NCBI GenBank assembly: GCA_031553195.1
Contig: JAVBLV010000101.1
Coordinates: forward strand, 1 to 46,885
Direction of reading: 5' to 3'
DNA from: JAVBLV01 sp031553195
Lineage (GTDB): Bacteria > Bacteroidota > Bacteroidia > Bacteroidales > P3
DNA length: 46,885 bases
Numbering within the stretch: position 1 is the stretch's first letter; every line of letters starts with the position of its first letter. A model generated the notes under the pieces. The model saw only the letters and a program-made list of their open reading frames with translations, was not told the DNA's origin and made no database searches. The translations under genes and the position numbers were made by a program. Positions 43,376 through 46,885 of this stretch are shown piece after piece.

Positions 43376-44398
43376 ATGAGCAGTATAGATTGGAAAAATT
43401 TGCCTTTTGGCTATTATAAAACCGATTACAATGTTCGTTGCTATTACCGCGATGGGCAATGGGGAAAATTAGAAGCTTCAACCTCTGAGGAAATCAATAT
43501 GCATATGGCTGCTACTTGCTTGCATTATGGCCAGGAAGCTTTTGAAGGATTAAAAGCTTTTACGGGCGTAGATGGGAAAGTGCGTATCTTCCGTTTGCAG
43601 GAAAATGCCAAACGCTTGGCGCATTCCTGCGAAGGAATTATGATGGCGGAATTTCCTGCCGAAATGTTCGAAAAAGCTTGCGAAATGGCGGTTCAATTAA
43701 ACGCCAAATATGTTCCTCCTTACGGAACCGGCGCGTCTCTTTATCTTCGTCCTTTGATTATCGGCACGGGGCCTCAGGTCGGCGTAAAGCCGGCAAACGA
43801 ATATTTATTTATTTTATTTGTATGTCCGGTAGGCCCTTATTTTAAAGAAGGCTTTAACCCGGTTCGCATGCAAATTGCCCGCGATTACGATCGCGCTGCT
43901 CCGCTAGGAACCGGAACATTCAAGGTGGGAGGAAATTATGCCGCCAGCTTGCGCGCCAACGAAAGAGCGCATAAAGAAGGATTTTCTACAGTATTGTTTC
44001 TAGACGCTAAAGAAAAAAAATACATCGATGAAGCCGGTCCGGCTAATTTCTTTGCTATAAAAGGAAATACTTATATAACTCCGCAATCTTCGTCTATTTT
44101 GCGTTCCATTACGAATATGAGTTTACGTACAATGGCCGCCGATATGGGTTTAACAGTTGAAGAACGACACATTTCAGTTGAAGAACTAGGCGAATTCGAA
44201 GAGGTAGGCGCTTGCGGAACAGCGGCTGTTATTACGCCTGTTAAAGAAATTGTAGACAGGGAAACCGGCAAAACATTTACTTATTGTAAAGATGGAAAAG
44301 CGGGAAATTGGTCTACAAAACTCTATAATCGCTTGCAAGGAATTCAGTATGGGCAAGAAGAAGATAAGTTTGGGTGGAATACGATCATCCATGTTTAA
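43376..44398 (+). CDS. ilvE: Branched-chain amino acid aminotransferase
   Basis: PLP-dependent class IV aminotransferase that makes or degrades leucine, isoleucine and valine. At 340 residues it is of the longer (type II) BCAT group. The PLP lysine is K183 in GTGTFKVGGNYAAS. Other features are HYGQEAFEGLKAF (about 51-63), the FRLQENAKRL segment and the C-terminal ACGTAAVITPVKEI (about 279-292). It is a single gene with its own terminator; no other ilv/leu genes are adjacent. Confidence 0.95.
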   Translation: MSSIDWKNLPFGYYKTDYNVRCYYRDGQWGKLEASTSEEINMHMAATCLHYGQEAFEGLKAFTGVDGKVRIFRLQENAKRLAHSCEGIMMAEFPAEMFEKACEMAVQLNAKYVPPYGTGASLYLRPLIIGTGPQVGVKPANEYLFILFVCPVGPYFKEGFNPVRMQIARDYDRAAPLGTGTFKVGGNYAASLRANERAHKEGFSTVLFLDAKEKKYIDEAGPANFFAIKGNTYITPQSSSILRSITNMSLRTMAADMGLTVEERHISVEELGEFEEVGACGTAAVITPVKEIVDRETGKTFTYCKDGKAGNWSTKLYNRLQGIQYGQEEDKFGWNTIIHV

Positions 44399-44420
44399 TC
44401 TTCAATTTGTTTAAAGTAGA

Positions 44421-44462
44421 AAGAGAGGCTATCTTTTTTAGGGGACAGCCTCTCTGTTTTTA
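44421..44462 (+). terminator. Terminator of ilvE
   Basis: A 9-base stem AGAGAGGCT/AGCCTCTCT (44422-44430 with 44447-44455) is followed by GTTTTT, 23 bases after the ilvE stop. Confidence 0.85.
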
Positions 44463-44526
44463 AAATCAAGATCAATTAGAAACCTGTAAAGATTGAAAAT
44501 TTGCAGAATAATTTTATAAATAGGCT

Positions 44527-45918
44527 ATGAATTACGATATAATAGTAATAGGAAGCGGCCCTGGAGGCTATGTAGCGGCAATCCGCGCTTCTCAGCTAGG
44601 TTTTAAAACGGCTGTTGTAGAACGCGAAAATTTAGGCGGCATTTGTTTGAATTGGGGATGTATTCCTACAAAAGCTTTGTTGAAAAGCGCCCAGGTATAT
44701 AATTATGCCTCTCATATTTCCGATTATGGCATACAATTGGACTCGACGCCGAGGCCGGATATGGAAGCGATAACCAAACGTAGTAGGGGGGTAGCTGAGA
44801 CCATGAGTAAAGGGATACAATATTTATTAAAAAAGAATGGTGTTGATGTTATTCAAGGAGAAGCGAAAGTAAAACAGGGAAAAGTAGTTTCGGTTCTCGA
44901 TGACGACGGCAATACTGCCGAATATAAAGCAAATCACATTATCATAGCTACGGGAACTCGTTCTCGTCAGTTGCCTAATCTTCCTCAAGATGGTAAAAAA
45001 ATTATCGGATACAGAGAAGCCATGACTCTTGCTAAACAACCGGAATCAATGATAGTGGTCGGTTCGGGAGCAATAGGCAGCGAATTTGCGTTTTTTTATC
45101 AGTCGATAGGAACAAAGGTGACCTTAATTGAGTTTTTGCCGAATATACTTCCTAATGAAGACGAAGATGTTTCTACGCAAGTAAATCGCTCGTTTAAAAA
45201 AATGGGGATGAAGACGATGTCTTCTTCTTCTGTAGAAAGCGTGGACACAAGCGGCGAACTTTGTAAAGCGACGGTTCAGACTAAAAAAGGAATCGAAGAA
45301 ATTGAAGCGGAAATCGTACTTTCGGCAGTGGGAGTTGCTACTAATATTGAAAATATCGGATTGGAAGAAACAGGCATTAAGACCGAAAGGACAAAAATTT
45401 GCGTAGACGAATTTTATCGTACGAATATTGAAGGTTATTACGCCATTGGAGATGTCGTAAAAGGACCCGCATTGGCGCATGTCGCTTCGGCAGAAGCATT
45501 GATTTGCATTGATAAAATAGCGGGTAAAGATCCTAAACCCATTAATTATCAAAATATACCGGGCTGTACTTATTCAAGTCCCGAAGTGGCTTCCGTAGGA
45601 TTGACAGAAAAAGCCGCTATGGAAGCCGGTTATGAAATATTGGTCGGGAAATTCCCTTTTACCGCTTCCGGTAAAGCCACAGCCTCCGGAAACAGAGATG
45701 GATTTGTTAAAATAATTATTGATAAAAAGACCGATTTAATTTTGGGCTGCCATCTTGTAGGAGATACCGTAACAGAAATGATTGCAGGCATTGTAACGGC
45801 AAGACAAAACGGTCTTACGGCTAAACAGGTTGCTCATTCCATACACCCGCATCCGAGTATGTCGGAGGCCATAATGGAAGCCGTTGAACAGGCTTACGGG
45901 GAAGCAATACATTTGTAA
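44527..45918 (+). CDS. lpdA: Dihydrolipoyl dehydrogenase
   Basis: FAD enzyme that reoxidises dihydrolipoyl groups of 2-oxoacid dehydrogenases and of GcvH, using NAD+. The 463-residue protein has the FAD motif GSGPGG (9-14), the redox disulfide C40-C45 (GGICLNWGCIPTKAL), a NAD-binding GSGAIGSEFA (about 179-188) and the C-terminal dimer domain with H442 and E447 (HPHPSMSE). Because no E1/E2 genes adjoin it, and gcvH is in the same window, it may serve the glycine cleavage system; this is inference. It ends 44 bases before MITE copy C. Confidence 0.95.
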   Translation: MNYDIIVIGSGPGGYVAAIRASQLGFKTAVVERENLGGICLNWGCIPTKALLKSAQVYNYASHISDYGIQLDSTPRPDMEAITKRSRGVAETMSKGIQYLLKKNGVDVIQGEAKVKQGKVVSVLDDDGNTAEYKANHIIIATGTRSRQLPNLPQDGKKIIGYREAMTLAKQPESMIVVGSGAIGSEFAFFYQSIGTKVTLIEFLPNILPNEDEDVSTQVNRSFKKMGMKTMSSSSVESVDTSGELCKATVQTKKGIEEIEAEIVLSAVGVATNIENIGLEETGIKTERTKICVDEFYRTNIEGYYAIGDVVKGPALAHVASAEALICIDKIAGKDPKPINYQNIPGCTYSSPEVASVGLTEKAAMEAGYEILVGKFPFTASGKATASGNRDGFVKIIIDKKTDLILGCHLVGDTVTEMIAGIVTARQNGLTAKQVAHSIHPHPSMSEAIMEAVEQAYGEAIHL

Positions 45919-45962
45919 AAGCGGCTGAATTTCTTGTTTTGCCAATAAGATATTTTATTTAA

Positions 45963-46121
45963 GAGGTTGTCTAAAAATTTTTCTATGAAGTATTCTGAAT
46001 CTAAAAATGCTCCTTTTTGTCGGAATTTTTACCAAATAGCGCTCTATTCTTAAAAAATCCCGCCTGAAAAATAGTTATTTTTATCTCTAAAAATCTGTTC
46101 TATAAAAATTTAGACAACCTC
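45963..46121 (+). mobile_element. MITE-like repeat, copy C
   Basis: A 159-base element in the same orientation as copy B, with nearly the same sequence and the same terminal inverted repeats (GAGGTTGTCTAAA / TTTAGACAACCTC). It is flanked by direct TAA repeats at 45960-45962 and 46122-46124. It ends 23 bases before the rfbC start, so it may carry or displace the rfbC promoter. Confidence 0.87.
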
Positions 46122-46144
46122 TAAGAACTAAACAGCAATATTCA

Positions 46145-46690
46145 ATGAAAGTATTGAAAACGCCGATTAAAGATTTGCTTATTCTTCAGCCGGATGTATT
46201 TGAGGATGAACGAGGTTATTTTATGGAAACGTTCAATTGTCAAAAAATAAAATCCTTAGGCGTTCAATTGCCGGATTTTGTTCAGGACAACGAATCGAAA
46301 TCTCAGAAAAACGTACTCAGAGGCCTCCATTTTCAGGGGCCTCCGTTTGCCCAGGGAAAACTTGTGCGGGTAATAAAAGGCGCAGTATTGGATGTTGCGG
46401 TTGATATACGAAAGAATTCCCCTACTTATGGGCAACATTTTTCTATAAAACTTACGGAGGTTAACAAAACTCAATTTTGGGTTCCGGAAGGTTTTGCCCA
46501 TGGATTTCTTACATTGGAGGATGATACCATCTTTTCTTATAAATGTACTGCCTGCTATAGTAAAGAATCGGAGGGAGGAATATTATGGAACGATCCGGAT
46601 TTATCTATCAATTGGGAAACATTAAATCCGATACTGTCCGATAAAGACAAAGTACAGGAATCCTTCAAAGATTTGAATTCTCCTTTTTAA
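46145..46690 (+). CDS. rfbC: dTDP-4-dehydrorhamnose 3,5-epimerase
   Basis: Third step of dTDP-L-rhamnose synthesis. The 181-residue cupin enzyme has the standard start (FEDERGYFMETF), catalytic H62 in VLRGLHFQ, substrate-binding K72, the block WVPEGFAHGFLTL (112-124), the likely catalytic tyrosine at Y132 in FSYKC, and the end motif ILWNDPDLSINW. No rfbA, rfbB or rfbD is in the window; they may lie to the right beyond the IS remnant. The product would feed rhamnosyltransferases of the polysaccharide region. Confidence 0.95.
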   Translation: MKVLKTPIKDLLILQPDVFEDERGYFMETFNCQKIKSLGVQLPDFVQDNESKSQKNVLRGLHFQGPPFAQGKLVRVIKGAVLDVAVDIRKNSPTYGQHFSIKLTEVNKTQFWVPEGFAHGFLTLEDDTIFSYKCTACYSKESEGGILWNDPDLSINWETLNPILSDKDKVQESFKDLNSPF

Positions 46691-46750
46691 TCGTTTGAAA
46701 TTGCTATTTTTGAAAAGATATTATAGAAGAAGGCCTTGGATATTATTTCC

Positions 46751-46885
46751 TAGTGTCTCGTCACTCCTCTAAAGTCGGATAAAGCCTCCTTAGTTTAACC
46801 CGTGCACTCTCCGTTGTGAACTGCCAATTGATTTTGGCGTTCTTATTATTTCTGGCTGTTTGCCATGCTTCTACTTGAGTTTTTA
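46751..46885 (-). mobile_element. End of an IS630-family insertion sequence (cut by window edge)
   Basis: The transposase 3' end reads inward from the right edge, and the sequence beyond its stop codon (TAGTGTCTCGTCACTCC from 46751) probably contains the terminal repeat next to a TA dinucleotide, the IS630/Tc1 target. The other end is outside the window, so limits and completeness are unknown. Confidence 0.6.
46761..46883 (-). CDS. IS630-family transposase, C-terminal fragment
   Basis: Forty codons and a TGA stop on the minus strand, open to the window edge. The peptide includes VEAWQTARN, then KINWQFTTESARVKL and RRLYPTLEE at the end. This matches the style of the C-terminus of IS630-family DDE transposases, in which the KINWQFTTxxARxKLxxLYP stretch is typical. 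The N-terminus and DDE triad lie outside the window. Whether the gene is intact cannot be seen. Confidence 0.75.
   Translation of the reverse strand, partial: KTQVEAWQTARNNKNAKINWQFTTESARVKLRRLYPTLEE

Noticed and set aside
1..46885. CRISPR arrays, prophage genes, rRNA genes, known riboswitch patterns
   Set aside because: No regularly spaced repeats, no phage structural or integrase genes, no rRNA sequence and no recognisable riboswitch core were seen on reading through the window.

Overview
The window looks like chromosomal DNA from an AT-rich member of the Bacteroidota, most likely of the order Bacteroidales. Three things support this: promoters of the Bacteroides type (TTG, 19-21 bases, then TAnnTTTG), a tRNA-tuf-tRNA-Trp-secE-nusG-rplKAJL-rpoBC gene order followed by a DUF3467 gene, and an UpxY-type capsule locus. 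I cannot name a genus from the sequence alone.

Layout. 1-5.6 kb holds metabolic and envelope genes: a flavodiiron protein (minus), aspartase aspA, gcvH (minus) and an OmpA-family porin. 5.9-23.7 kb is a surface-polysaccharide region. It starts with a Wza-like export lipoprotein and a Wzc-like tyrosine kinase, then a small HAD phosphatase and the UpxY/NusG-like antiterminator. A broken AbiEii-type toxin cassette follows, and then a compact, mostly overlapping run: Wzx flippase, three hexapeptide acyltransferases, five glycosyltransferases, a Wzy-like polymerase, one poorly characterised GT-D-like protein and a WcaJ-type initiating transferase. 23.9-27.8 kb has a Nif3-like protein paired with a zinc-ribbon coiled-coil protein, a 341-bp inverted-repeat element, and miaB (minus). 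28.0-41.7 kb is the transcription/translation supra-operon: tRNA-Thr, Tyr, Gly, Thr, tuf, tRNA-Trp, secE, nusG, rplK, rplA, rplJ, rplL, rpoB, rpoC and DUF3467. 42.0-46.9 kb holds a tiny cysteine-containing lipoprotein, a MauE/DoxX-thioredoxin fusion, ilvE, lpdA, rfbC and the tail of an IS630-family transposase cut by the window edge.

How the genes work together. The polysaccharide genes form a nearly complete Wzx/Wzy pathway. WcaJ loads the first sugar-phosphate on undecaprenyl phosphate, the GT2/GT4 enzymes and acyltransferases build and decorate the unit, Wzx flips it, Wzy polymerises it, and Wzc and Wza control length and export. UpxY is expected to let RNA polymerase read through the long operon. 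RfbC, at the far end, supplies dTDP-L-rhamnose precursor.

Main signs of genome plasticity. (1) A ~160-bp MITE-like repeat occurs three times; two copies have matched TAA flanks and all three sit beside polysaccharide genes. (2) The AbiEii cassette is bracketed by two diverged copies (about 92% identical by eye) of the 3' end of upxY, and the downstream copy overlaps the wzx start. This suggests two capsule loci were spliced together at upxY. (3) The AbiEii gene carries a one-base frameshift near its start. (4) An element with perfect 18-bp inverted ends lies between the zinc-ribbon gene and miaB. (5) IS630-family sequence lies at the right edge. I did not find a CRISPR array, a prophage or a clearly new defence system.
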